From: Catonia carolina
Lineage: Eukaryota; Arthropoda; Insecta; Hemiptera; Achilidae
Length of the DNA stretch: 64,000 bases
Direction of reading: 5' to 3'
NCBI GenBank assembly: GCA_035578175.1
Contig: JAQMRL010000003.1
Coordinates: 89,382,469-89,446,468, forward strand
Part shown: piece by piece, positions 45,445-57,217 of the stretch
Layout of the letters: every line of letters begins with the position of its first letter
How positions within the stretch are numbered: position 1 is the first letter of the stretch
The notes under the pieces: model-generated
The model's input: the letters and a program-made list of their open reading frames with translations, nothing else
What the model was told of the DNA's origin: nothing
Database searches by the model: none
Program-made: the position numbers and the translations under genes

Positions 45445-46380
45445 AAATTTTATACAATTTTGATGAGCTGTAGTTTTTTTTTAATAAATTAAAGGAATTA
45501 TAAAAACGTAGTGATTTCAAAGGATTAAAAACCGAGGTTTGTCAAAAAACATCAATTTTTTTAACGATTATAATAATCCTCTTGATTTGTCATGTGAAAA
45601 GTCAAATTTGTTTTGAATTTAGGCCTGAATGAGTGTACAGACGACAAAAGACTATAGAAATTAATAAAAATGGAAATATGAAACTGAATGAGTGACTGAG
45701 ACGTGGGTTTTGAAGCACAACAAAGAATTATGAAACAAAATATAGAATCAATGTTGCATTCGTTAAACAATAACGCTTTATTAGGTTATACAGAGAACAT
45801 TATTGTCCATATTTGAGATACACTGTGATGACAAACATTGCTTTTATATGAATTCATACAAAACGAAACTATTTATTCTCCGTACCAGTAGTTTAATTTT
45901 AAACTCCAGTTTTATTTTTCATTCTTTTTGATGTTTTATACTATTTTTCATGATCATTATTTTCCACTAATGATTTATAAATTGACTTGTACAGTATAAA
46001 GTTATTTTCTACAAAGAGCTTCATATAAGTTTTACTGTTATTTTAATTTTTCTGGTTTGATTACTCGTGATTTGTTGTTTATTAGTAAAAAATAGTTTTT
46101 GCGAATTGTTTGACACAAAAAATATGAATGGTAATCCCTATTCTTGCCGTTTCATATATTTATGTACTATGCAATTTGTACAATTATGTTTGCAGATAAT
46201 GCTAATTTAACTAAAAAAATATCTAGTCAAAATGTATTTTTTGGCTCAATGTATTTTTTTATACCAAATTCAGTGTAATATAAAAATTAAGTCTTATAAA
46301 TACCGAGAAATTCATAAATAAAATATGTTTAGCCTACATTTTTGAATTTCCATTTGTGTACTAGCTTGGGCACCTATTTT
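45445..46380. other. AT-rich non-coding stretch
   Basis: No supported feature. Confidence 0.5.
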
Positions 46381-46381
46381 A

Positions 46382-46429
46382 ACTTTTACACGGTCGACTA
46401 TTCTGCAGAGTAGTCGACCGTGTAAAAGT
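46382..46429. repeat. 48-bp near-perfect palindrome
   Basis: Arms acttttacacggtcgacta (46382-46400) and tagtcgaccgtgtaaaagt (46411-46429) are exact complements over 19 bp. The 10-base centre ttctgcagag is itself palindromic at ctgcag, leaving one mismatched pair in 24. It is the strongest short palindrome I saw in the window. Confidence 0.95.
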
Positions 46430-46716
46430 CAATTTTATAGAAGAATCTGTCAGTTAAAACTACTGAATACCAGTAAAATGAAAAGAACTGATCAAAAATA
46501 AATAAAAGATTGTTCCAAAAATAAGATCACGGGACAGCCACAAATTAGCATTGGATATGGTTTTGTTTTATTTACTATTCTCTTACAATATTTTTTGACC
46601 GGAGAAGCTTAGTAGTAGGCCTTTAGATACTTGAGTTTGCTGTAGGCCTGCCGCAAATTTTTTTTTAAATTTAGTTTTCTCTTATTTAAGGTAGACCTGT
46701 GAATATAATTATTTAA

Positions 46717-47716
46717 CACTTTCAGCACGGCGGCTAAAATTTCGGATGCTTCGCTATGCCGACCCGCCATTGCAGTGAAAAATACCGTGACGCCAAGTGG
46801 CGTCAGTCAGATACACGAACGGTCTTACTTATTTGTTTATCTATTCATCAGATAAATATAGTACGGTATTATATACGCGTTTGATGTTTCTACGAAATTT
46901 ATATTTGAAATTAGTTTTTAAGTTATTAGAAATATTATTAGCCTACTTATAAATTATTAAATAAATGAAAATTATTTTCATGTGTTACCTTAAAGAAAAG
47001 CAAAATAATTATGTTTGGTAACAATATTTATTCATAAAATATAAAAAAATAAAAAATAATAGAAAAAATTTAAAAATAGGAAAAAATTATATATACACAC
47101 ACGCTCGCACATTATGCGTAATGCTGCGTGAAGCAAGGTTTTCTTTGGTAGATCCTGATGGATGCCGGAGCCATCCGTTTGAAGTGTCACGTATAATTTT
47201 TTTACTTGTTTTAAGTCGCATCAACATCTTGGTCGCATCAACAGTAACGTACAGTTGGCCTACATACAATGCATAGAAATCGTCAGTTAAGGAAGTAACA
47301 GAACTTTTTTTTTGACTAATAATTAAACTATTTTTATATTCCAAAAATGTATTAGTTTTACCTTTTATTGGTAAAGAGTAAAGTTACTAGGGTTGGAGAA
47401 ATTCATAGAATAAATGATATACCTACTTTTATAATTATATAATACACCACACTGGGAAGTCCGAATAGACTTATATAGAACCGAGAAAATTTGTTCAAAA
47501 ATTCCCGGCAGTTGATAACAAAAGCTGACCTTCAAAGTCACACTCGTTGGATCGTTTTAATGCCTTGAATAACATTTACTTACATTGCGAATACACCGGC
47601 GATTTAAAAAAAGCTGTAGAAATGTAGTAGGGTATATATATGACGCCAAGTGGTGTCATTCGTCTTTGGGATGAAACTCCATTTGACGCCACTTGGCGTC
47701 AGTCGTGCTGAACGTG
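46717..47716. mobile_element. TTAA-target (piggyBac-like) non-autonomous element, 1,000 bp
   Basis: Left TTAA (46713-46716) precedes cactttcagcacggc; the right end gtcgtgctgaacgtg is its near complement and is followed by ATAA (one change from TTAA). Subterminal palindromic blocks tgacgcca-ag-tggcgtca occur near 46790 and, variant or reversed, near 47641 and 47684. No transposase is recognisable inside; the 85-codon minus frame at 47087 has no known motif. Confidence 0.7.
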
Positions 47717-47719
47717 ATA

Positions 47720-49540
47720 ATCAATCTGAAGTCCATAAGTATAAATTTCATATGAAAAAATGTTATTGTTTGTTCACTCATTATAAAGAAAACATAAAAA
47801 AATCCATTCGTGCAATCGCAAATGGAATCTATGTGCAAAATTTCATATACTTCAAAAGATTTCATGATGGGTGACTGAGTTGTCAATTATTAGTGGTATG
47901 TATTGTTATTTGGTATTATTCACGTTAATTTCCACTTTTAGGCTAGGGTCAAATTGGAATGTGTATAGTGCATACAAAGTAACGTGTGACAAGTGGCACA
48001 ACGTGCACTTTACACATGTATATGATCTGATGTATATGATGAATATGATATAATATGATCTGCATATTGAAACGCAGATTCTAAGTGACTTACTTACTAC
48101 TGCCCTGCAAAAATATGTGACCCGCGAATAAAACTTATGTTTTTATTAGATTTTCGTTCAGAATAGAATGAAAATGTTTTTGGTATTGAAGAAAACGTTT
48201 TGTTACATTCCTTGATGAATTATAAATCGCCAAATGAATACATCCTCTGCGAAAAGAAATGCTGAGGAAAACAAGCTACAATTATAGCCCGTCCGCATCG
48301 TGCCGCTCCTGTCTTGTTACCAGAAGATCTTGAACGGGTCATGTTTTTCTTTTGTTTCTCCTGACCGTCCATCGTTCCTCTCAAATTCTCTTCACACATT
48401 ATCAAATTAACTGCAATTTTCATAATCATTCGTGTTATTTTTTGTTATTTAGTAGTTTTACGTCTTCTGTTTCAGTCACCCAATTTTTTTTCTTACTTTT
48501 AGTGCCTGTAATGTCGAATATTTTAATTTTTTTCCAATATATTTTTTGTCCAATTTCTGTATGTTTCTGTAAAATTTATGCTCATATTGTTCTGAAAGTT
48601 TCTGTGTGTTTGTAGATTTCTAATGATTATCATTTTATTCGTATTCAGTTTTTCTTAACTGGTTCAATTATTTTCCTAAGGATTTTTCTTCCTTGTTTTT
48701 TAATTTATTTTACTTTTGTTAAACGATGAATCAGTGTACGAGTAAGTTTCTACAGCGTAGAAAATGTAACATACCGATTAGTTTTCTCTTTAGTTCACAG
48801 TTGTTTGACAGTACTGTAATTTATATGAACGATACAAACGAACACAGAATTAAAATAATTCTTCTCTAAGGAAAAGGTAAACTATCGATTGATAAATTTG
48901 AAAAGAGTTTCAACATGCTCAATAATTTAATTCGTAACTAATAACTTGAACTTGTATTAAAAATACTCTTTGAAAACTAAAAATGTTTGATCAATCTACA
49001 AGCCATTCATTTGTCGACTTAAAAAATAATTTCTTCGTGTAACTTTAACGTAAGTTCCTTACTTACGTTAGTTATTATATATAAAATATTGTAGATTTCT
49101 TTTAACAATTTTGACGTCCGCTACTCTAAAGTAATAACGTTACATTTTTAAATCGGATCAAAATGAAAATACCTTTGCATTTTACCTTAGTTATGTCTCT
49201 CAATTTTTATGTCGCTTTAGTAACCAGAAGAGAAATAAAATGAAAAATGAACAGCTTTAAAATAACTTCAAAAGTTTCAGCGAACTGTAGCGATTTTTTA
49301 ATAAACCGTTTAAATATTCATTATTAATTTGGAAAATATAAACAATATAATAAGTATGTAAGTATTCCAGTTAAGTTATTGCATACAGACTTATTAATAG
49401 TCTTAGAGGATTGAGGTTTTGTAGATTAAAATTTTGTACGGGAGTTTCAATTATATTAAAATTCAATTAAGTAAAAGTAGCTTCTGACGGCGACTTAGTG
49501 TTAAAGGTTCTAAAATAAAATACAACTTTAAAATTGAAAA
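47720..49540. other. AT-rich non-coding stretch
   Basis: No supported gene. Short overlapping ORFs on both strands near 47650-48615 show no family resemblance. Confidence 0.5.
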
Positions 49541-49558
49541 TGTTATCTTAATTTTTTT

Positions 49559-50109
49559 TAGAAAAAAAAATAGTAGTCGAAAACAAAATCTTGGAGCAAG
49601 TGTCAAATTTTAAATACTTGGGATGTGGCATAACGCATGATTATGACCGGGATCCTCAACAAAAAATATCGAGGTTCAACATGATATGTGGGGCAATAAA
49701 CCGATCCCTCAGGAGTAGAGCTAGAAAGAACACCCTGCTCAAATTTTATAAAGTAATGGCGATCCCAGTATTGGCTTATGGAAGCGAGACATGGGTCCTT
49801 ACAAAGAAACAAGAATCAAAAATTCAGGCAGCAGAAATGCGATTCCTGAGGCAGGTGAAAGGTTGTACAAGAGAGGATAGAATCCGAAATGAGGAGATAA
49901 GGAGAGAGTGTGATGCCCAGCCACTCTTGAGCATATTGAGAACCTACAGGAAAAATTGGTCAGATCATGTTGTAAGAATGTCACAAGACCGCCTCCCTCG
50001 ATCTGCGCTGCTCTATAAACCAATCGGAAAGAGAAATATTGGTAGGCCGAGGAAAAGATGGACGCCGGAACAGGCTTGAATAGCCTAATCCATGAAGACG
50101 ACGACGACG
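49559..50109 (+). mobile_element. Young 5'-truncated LINE, family beta, with 14-bp TSD
   Basis: One open frame (49591-50079, 162 codons) encodes the reverse-transcriptase tail: VSNFKYLGCGITHDYDRDPQ, then KFYKVMAIPVLAYGSETWVL, FLRQVKGCTREDRIRNEEI, LRTYRKNWSDHVVRMSQDRL and KPIGKRNIGRPRKRWTPEQA followed by a stop. The catalytic YxDD part is missing by truncation. The 3' end is tagcctaatccatgaagacg plus (GAC)n. A 14-bp duplication atcttaattttttt lies at 49545-49558 and 50110-50123. The open frame and near identity to 39536-39736 indicate recent retrotransposition. The region is distal to the fingers/palm and is typical of RTE-like or similar LINEs; the exact clade is not fixed. Confidence 0.92.
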
Positions 50110-50128
50110 ATCTTAATTTTTTTCGTAA

Positions 50129-50479
50129 ATGTTATCTAAAAAATTACAGACTTCCTTTAGACTACGAAGACTAAAATTTTATGGACTTTTGTATAGAATA
50201 GGTGAAAAACAATTGAAAAACCCAATTTTTAAGACCCTAAACAATAGACCTAAGGTGTCGGATAAATGGTTTCAAAAAGTTAGAAAGAATATTGAGAAAA
50301 GCAGAATCAACCGAGAAAACTTAATGAATCGAACCAAACTTAGACAACTAATTTTTAAGGGCTTCCATGAAGAGCAAAATCAGATCACCGGATGGTCAAA
50401 AAAAGCGAGAAAAGCCTGCAGTGAGCGAATGCTGAGAATGTGGATTGAAAAAAGAGCTTCCCGAAACGTCATGGTCTAA
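50129..50479 (+). pseudogene. LINE C-terminal fragment, family delta
   Basis: The 116-codon open frame reads LRRLKFYGLLYRIGEKQLKN, WFQKVRKNIEKSRINRENLM, and ends GWSKKARKACSERMLRMWIE. I recognise the pattern RRLxFYGHLxRM ... TGxxWxxxRKxxHSERMxxxW from the tails of insect endonuclease-reverse-transcriptase LINEs distinct from family beta. No catalytic domain is present. The start is the first ATG, but homology begins within the element so this is a truncated piece, not a gene. It follows directly after the young beta insertion, whose right target duplication abuts it. Confidence 0.7.
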
Positions 50480-50509
50480 AACTAACTCAATACAAAAAAA
50501 ACCCCTTAA

Positions 50510-51251
50510 GGTGAGACTGTATAATGGTTTTGACTGATTTTCGATTTTCGTTTTTTGTGATTTTCAATAGTTCAGAACTATATTTACAAAAAAAAAAAAC
50601 ATTAAATTATAATTTGTACGTCAAAAAATTATTTTAATGAAATAAATAAGATTTTACCAGGTTTACCAAAAAAAATATCTTGTCAACAAGAACGAATATT
50701 TTTCATATTTTTATACCAGTGGTTTTAGAGCAAAAGAAATTTTAGGTTTTTAAAATATCTGCATTATTGTTTTTAATATTCTCAGCTGCTGGTCCAGCTT
50801 TCAAACCAACTGTTGATGGGAAATTTACTCGTTTGTGTAAATTTAGTTTTTTTTTATTTTTGCCTTTTGTTTTTGCCTTTCCCGTAAATTTAAAATTTTA
50901 ATATTTAGGAACATTTTCCTCGGAAATTATTAAACCTACCAGGCTGAAATTTTCACCAGTTATTATACGTACACATAATATACCGACATTTTAATGACTT
51001 TCTCAGATGCTCTAAAAATTAGCAATATGCAGAAAACGTAGAGAAAAATTTTGAAGACTCTACGTTATTCATTATTTTGTTTTTAATTTTATGGTCCAAC
51101 TAATTAAATTGAAAAATAAATTCAGTACTTAAATAAACCCGACAACTATAAGTGTGTAAAGTTTCATTTCCCTATCTTTTACCAATCCTATGAAAAATGT
51201 ACCTAGAAAGAGCAAATTTAACATTGGCTGTATACAAAGTACAGTCTCCTC
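50510..51251. mobile_element. TTAA-flanked element with short TIRs, 742 bp
   Basis: TTAA at 50506-50509 is followed by ggtgagactgtataatgg; the right end tacagtctcct is followed by TTAA at 51252-51255, giving inverted ends G(A/G)(G/T)GAGACTGTA. No coding region. TTAA targets suggest a piggyBac-type mechanism; this is inferred from ends only. Confidence 0.6.
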
Positions 51252-51450
51252 TTAAGAACCTAAGTTTGATGGAAAAGAAATAATTTATTTTGAACGACAA
51301 CACAGACCTGGAAAGTTTATCTAAAGCTACCACAACGAGCATAGCAAATAGTTTATGAGAGAAAATTTATCATAATCTTTAGAGCTGTTTAAAAGAAAAC
51401 ATAATTATTGACTCTTTCGTAGGAGTTAAGTATGATTCTTATCTGTGATA

Positions 51451-52461
51451 CAGGGTGATTCACGAAGATATGCAGAAACTTTAGGAGCTCATTGTACATG
51501 TAAAAATAATGAAAAAAGTTTATATAAACATGGGTCCGGAAATGCTTTGTTTGCGAGTTACGGCTAGCGAAAGTTTCGCCTGGATTTCAGCTCACCAGGT
51601 GAAATGAGGTCTTCCTGGAATTCTGGTAAGGTAGATTAAGGGGCGAATTCAATAATTTCTTATAGTTTTTGATCTGATAAATTGAATAAAACAAGTCCCA
51701 GAACTGTAAGTTAAATATTTTTTAAGAAAACCAGTGTCAAATGCAAAAAATGGAGTGAAAAACACATTTTTTTCATCTTTGGGCAAGAATAACTTTGTTA
51801 TTTCACCAAGAAACAGTTACAATTTTTGAATAAAACATGTAGAAAATTTTATTCTGAACAAACTGGTGTAAATTAAGTACACAGAAAGCGAATAGATGTT
51901 TGATTAAATGAATTTTTATTCATAAGAGTACAAAGTAAAATTAACCGGAAAAACTAAGATGAAAAAATGTGTTTTTTTCACTCCATTTTTTGCATTTGAC
52001 ACTGGTTTTCTCAAAAACTATTCGCTTTCTGTGTACTTAATTTACACTGGTTTGTTCAGAATAAAATTTTCTACATGTTTTATTGAAAAATTTTAACTGT
52101 TTCTTGGTGACATAACAAAGTTATTCTTGCCCAAACATGAAAAAATGTGTTTTCCACTCCATTTTTTGCATTTGACACTGGTTTTCTTAAGAACTATTTA
52201 ACTTACAGTTTTGGGACCTGTTTTATTCAATTTATCAGATCAAAAACCATAAGAAACGATTGCATTTTCCCCTTAATCTACCTTACCAGAATTCCAGGAA
52301 GACCTCATTTCACCTGGTGACCTGAATCTGGGCGAAATCTTTCGCTAGCCGTAACTCGGTAACGAAGCATTTCCGGACCCATGTTTATATAAACTTTTTT
52401 CATTATTTTTATATGTACAATGGGCTCCCAAATTTTCTGCATATCTTCGTGAATCACCCTG
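51451..52461. mobile_element. 1,011-bp foldback element, near-palindromic
   Basis: Left end cagggtgattcacgaagata is the exact complement of the right end tatcttcgtgaatcaccctg. The inverted arms extend ~445 bp each (to about 51895 and from about 52015) with few differences by eye, leaving a loop of ~120 bp that holds another partial inverted copy (gaaaaaatgtgtttttttca). No ORF. Related to 24956-26062. Confidence 0.88.
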
Positions 52462-52464
52462 CAT

Positions 52465-54045
52465 AGTGTAGTGTGTTGTGTGATTTGTGCGCATTTTATA
52501 GAAACCATTTTTTTCCATTATGAAGCTATGAACCGCAAAGATCTTTAGTAATGAATATTTTTATTCAAAAAGATTTAGTAAGATACAAAATTATATGAAA
52601 ATACGAAAGTTCTGTTGTAGTTATAAATTGCAGTGGGAATTTTATTTTACAAAAATTATATACTGAGAATGAAAATACAAAATATTTAATTACACAGCTG
52701 GCAATTAATTATGCAAACATTTGACTGTTTACTTCACTGATGTCGCCAATTTGAATAAACTTTCAGTTGATGTTTATCTTTGAAAATTAAATCAAAATGC
52801 AACGACTACTTTAAACTTTCCAAGTACAAAAGTACAATAGCATTATGAACTTTCAAAATTTTCAATAGCGAATATCACGTTTGAAAACCAAATGTATGCT
52901 AAAATAAGTCTTTACTTAGGCTTAAAATAATTTTTCAGTAAAACTGCAGTAACTTCCTTTTTCCTGTATAGATATACCATTTACTTTTGGTTGTATTTTG
53001 TGTTGATTTTGATGATTAATGTAAAAATATTACGTTAGTTCGCGTTTCCTTACCAATTTACTAAAACTCATCAAACATGAATGTACAAGTTCGGTTGTTA
53101 ACAGACAATAATTTATGATTCTTTGTGCCATATTTTTCTTAACAAGGAACAAAACAAAACAGTCTATAAAATCTAGATTACAAAATCTAGTACAACCCAT
53201 TAAAGATGAATAACAGAAAAATAAAAATTAACACAAATAACATAGATGACGATAGAATGCGTAGAAGATGATGTTTAATAATGATGTTATGTATGTTATG
53301 ATGATGTTATGTATAATCAGTTTATCAATATAGCATAATATGAATTTAAATGTTAATTAAATGTTAAATGTTAATTTAAATAGTTTATTCGGTAAATCTG
53401 AACGGAACGTCAAGTAATTTAGTTCTTTTAAGTCTTAAGTTTTCACTCTTATTAAGTAAATTAATAAATAAATTTAAAATTAATTTTTTAGCTTTAACAG
53501 GTTCAGTAAAAAGTATGTGTGTGTGTGTGTGTGTGTAGCTACTCCTAATGCATAATAGTATTTCGTTTATTCATAATTCTAAGTATTAATTCAACAATTT
53601 GTGAATGATCTCTTAACAGAATAAAATGGAATTAATATAGTTTAAGTATTAATATAACATGAACAAATCCCTTGCACAACATTCTATTTTACTGTATTAC
53701 TGCTGTTATGTCATCTAACAAACAAACTGCGTAATTAATATTAATCCAACTTTGTACATTATTACAACTTTCAGGTTGCAGTTGTTATTTTCTTGAGCTT
53801 TACTTAATCGTAGAGAAAAACTTTAGTAAATGATAAATAATAAAGTAAACCATATTAACTTTCTCACAAATCTTACACCAAACATTATTCTAATATTATT
53901 TAAAAAAAATGTTTTTATCATTAAGGAATTATTCAATGACGTTAACTTTAATGTTTGTTGGTTTAAATAAAAACATTTTAATGTATTTTCTGTATTATAA
54001 GATTTAAAGAACCAACTTGTTGATTTCTGCTAGGTGGGGAATAGA
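52465..54045. other. AT-rich non-coding stretch with (GT)n at 53515-53536
   Basis: Only a (GT)11 microsatellite is evident. No gene was seen. Confidence 0.55.
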
Positions 54046-54099
54046 TTGTATGAGGTGTGACTAATAAATAACGAGACTGACGTTGTAAAAAAATTTATT

Positions 54100-54835
54100 T
54101 TAATTTTATACATTATCACTTATTGTAACCTTTAATATACACTCCTTCGCTATCACTGCAACGCTTCATGGGAATTTCCATTGTTGGAAACAGTGCTGGA
54201 AGTCATCTTTTGCCAGATCCTTCAGGACACATGCACACATGCTGCTTTCTCTTTTACAGCTTCCACAGACTCAAATCTTGTCCCTTTTAATGCAGATTTC
54301 ACTTAAGGGAACAGGTAGAAGTCATACGATGCAAGATCTGGTGAATAACATGGGTGTTCTAACACTGAGATGCTGTACTTGGCTAGGAACCTCTTGACAG
54401 ATAACGTGGAATGAGCTGGCGCATTGTCTTGTTGGAGAACCCATGATTTGTCCTTCGACATTTCGGGACGTTTTTCCCTTACTCTTTGACGTAGTTTAGA
54501 AAGTACCACAAGGTAGTAATATGGATTAATTGTTTGACCTTCAGGAACCCAGTGAAGGTACACAATCCTATGGATATCGAAAAAAAACAATCATTTTAAG
54601 CTTTAATTTGAGCTTTAAATTTTGACTAACTCATTCGAGCTTTTTTGGCTGTCGATGAAGTTTGGCTCTTCTAGTGCATGGATTCATTTCTGGATTCATT
54701 TCTGGCGCTTCATTTCTGGATCATAAGTAAAAATCACATTTCATCACATGTTATTATCGTTTCCAAAAAATTTGGGTAATTTTCAATTGCGTACAAAGTG
54801 TCAGTACAAACATTTTTGCGAGCTTCATTTCATAC
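54100..54835 (-). pseudogene. Mariner transposase, catalytic and C-terminal part, disrupted
   Basis: Minus-strand order: ENYPNFLETIITCDE (first catalytic Asp), a frameshift, FTYDPEMKRQK, after several stops HRIVYLHWVPEGQTINPYYY, WVLQQDNAPAHSTLSVKRFL (second Asp), LEHPCYSPDLASYDFYLFP (third Asp region), then KVKSALKGTRFESVEAVKEK, a stop and frameshift, and the C-terminal FQHCFQQW. The longest intact frame is 54303-54590. The N-terminal helix-turn-helix region is absent. It is inactive. The family is the cut-and-paste mariner DDE/D group in which SETMAR-type transposases also fall. Confidence 0.88.
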
Positions 54836-54840
54836 ATTTT

Positions 54841-54966
54841 TTAGCGGCACGTGTCCTGAAGGAGCTGACAGAAGATGAAATCCAGCACTGTTTCCAACAA
54901 TGGAAAATGTGCAAGGAGCGTTTAAGGGATAGAGAAGGAGTGTATATTGAATGTGAAAATAAGTGA
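54841..54966 (+). pseudogene. Inverted copy of the mariner transposase C-terminus
   Basis: Plus frame VLKELTEDEIQHCFQQWKMC...EGVYIECENK and stop equals the C-terminus that the minus-strand copy encodes at 54130-54235 (FQHCFQQWK). It therefore belongs to the inverted 3' end, and has an open frame up to a natural stop, better preserved than its partner. Confidence 0.85.
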
Positions 54967-55034
54967 TTATGTATAAAATATAAATAAATTCTTTTACAAC
55001 ATCAGTCTCGTTATTTAATAGCCACTTCTCGTAT

Positions 55035-56140
55035 ATCTGTGCTAATTTTTCTCTCACAATGAGCTTAAAGAGTAACATTAATAAGTCAGTAGGCGATACT
55101 AAAACTCGAAATGCTATGGAATGCACCCTTCAAATCCAGTTAGTATAATCAGTTATTTATAAAGTTATTTTAATAAAGTTAATATAATCAGATCCGTTAC
55201 TGTTAGAAAGGGCTGTCATGATGATGGAACACTACGTGAAATAACATTTTGATGTAGTTACTAATTTACCTTAAATTAACTAGGTACTCCAAGTCCGTGC
55301 AACAAGCTCCATTTATTAAATTCATCTATCATTTGAATCTACATAAATCAAAATAATGTCATTACAGATTTGACCTTATTAGAAATTACATTAACACGGG
55401 GTATTGTACAATAACATATAATATCTATTGGTTTTTGTACGTGTTGTAATAGCTTCATTAAATTACTATAATGCCAATTAGGCCTAAATTATAACATGTT
55501 TATTATCTAATCCTGCACCTCTTTCAAATTTAAAAGGGTCAATTTCAAAATAATTTTCTGTAAACCGTAATTTGGTGGGTTTTGTTCTGGGATAACAGTA
55601 CAAAATTATCAGTATGCCACCTCTATTCCACAATATGTAACAGTATACGAATGTAACCATTAATAAACGACGTCAGGAGCTGACAGGACCTTATTACACG
55701 ATCCATAAACGTTAACCGATTGAAAGAATAACGATTCTACATTTATAATTTTGTAATGCCAATTATATCCTTTTCGTCAGTAAAATTTCTTATATTATTG
55801 ACAATTACATGAGTTTGACTAATTAGCTTTTTTTAATGTTTGTAAACGTGTAACGCTCAATCGGTTACATAAACTAAAAATTGAAAGTGAAAATAAATTA
55901 ATTGAAATGAAACGAGATTTTTGAAAATAAATAAAATAATTTTATGAACTTTGAAATTATGAAAATTAAATTGAAACAAAATATGAAATTATAAACTTTA
56001 AATTGATTCGTTCTTGTTAAAATTATTATTGATGACACAATTTTTATAGGTAATCTAATTAAGTTATGAATTTAAATCTTTTACAAAAATTATTGTAATG
56101 AAATAAAATAATTATTTGAAAATATTATGATTGTTTTATT
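55035..56140. other. AT-rich non-coding stretch
   Basis: No supported feature. Confidence 0.5.
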
Positions 56141-56902
56141 AATTACGTATTTTTCGGACGATAAGACGCATCGGACGATAAGACGCACCCTTGTTTTTCA
56201 AGGCATAATTTATCTAAAAATTATTTTGACTGATTTTAATTAGTTTTTTATAACAGATAAATGTGATGTCTTTTATTGAAAAACAGCAAGTACAGAAGAT
56301 ACAATATATATAATTATTTCATAGTCATAAATTTACAAAAAAAATGGATATAGAAACTGTAAGTTCGTAAATTACTACCATCGGTTTCATAATCATAGCC
56401 CCCCGAGTTTGAACCCAAAGCGTCTACAAAATTATGAGTCGGATTTCAACATACTTTACATCAAAGTTTAGCTAATTATATTCTGCGTTTACCTATAATA
56501 GTCCTATATTTTTAATGTTTAAAAATTGCCATATCGAGGTTGGAACACAAAAAGACCCGGTTTTTTTGATATCGCAACAAAGTTCATGCGTTTAGAGGCG
56601 TGTAACTTGATAAATATTTGACCGAAAAGTATGAAATTTCAAATTCATACGTTATTTAAATTTCGATTTATCAACAATATTCTGAACCCATGCTATCTCG
56701 GTAACCGCACGATCGTTCAGCTCGAGCAAACTATCGTTTAATTCAGCGTAAAAACTTCGTACAAATATGGTAACATGAAATATCGATTGACCAATGTTGT
56801 GGTAAATTTTTTAGAATTTTGAAAAATAGGAGGGTAATGCGGGGGATGGGTGTTACTATCCATGTTGCTAGTTTGTGTACGTGAAATCCTGTCGGACTGT
56901 CT

Positions 56903-56945
56903 ACCTGAATTGACAGACTGCATTGTCAATTCAAGTAGACAATCA
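56903..56945. repeat. Imperfect stem-loop inside pogo remnant
   Basis: gtctacctgaattgaca and tgtcaattcaagtagac pair with one bulge around a ~9-nt centre. Confidence 0.7.
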
Positions 56946-57217
56946 GATCCAGGCAACATGGTTAGTCTAATAGTATTTGATAATCCAATTTTCAATTGTG
57001 CTTCTAGTTGAGGCCATTTGACAGCATGAGTTCAAAATTTACTAGTATGTTTCTTATTATCTGCCTTGAGTAATAAATCTTCTTGTTTCCGCCATTCCCG
57101 AATCATTTTTTCTGTTGGAGGAGGTAAAAAATGCCTTTCTACTGCCCGAATGCCATTATCTTTTGCATATTGAACCACTTTTAATTTAAAAGCCAAAGAG
57201 TGCGAAACATGCTTCAC
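56935..57217 (-). pseudogene. Pogo-like transposase N-terminal DNA-binding domain
   Basis: The intact start reads SHSLAFKLKVVQYAKDNGIR then AVERHF, and EKMIREWRKQEDLLL, which is the Brinker/pogo-type helix-turn-helix (S-x-FKLxVVxYAxxxG-xxAAxxHF ... IRxWRKQ). A frame break after KHTSKF is followed in another frame by AVKWPQLEAQLK, the usual next block (xWPxLExxL). The catalytic DDE domain is absent, so the element cannot encode its own transposase. Confidence 0.75.

Larger units (their letters stand above)
54051..55031 (-). mobile_element. Mariner element with two inverted 3' ends
   Basis: TA dinucleotides flank it (54049-54050 and 55032-55033). The left arm 54051-54231 and right arm 54848-55031 are inverted copies of the same mariner 3' terminus, including the transposase C-terminus (ttccagcactgtttccaaca / its complement), a stop and the terminal repeat with aataacgagactg. 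The natural 5' end and the transposase N-terminus are missing, replaced by the inverted 3' end. Length 981 bp versus ~1.3 kb for intact mariners. Confidence 0.88.

Noticed and set aside
46790..47700. Possible CRISPR-like repeats (tgacgccaagtggcgtca)
   Set aside because: Only three copies, irregular spacing and mixed orientation at the ends of a transposable element in a eukaryotic genome.
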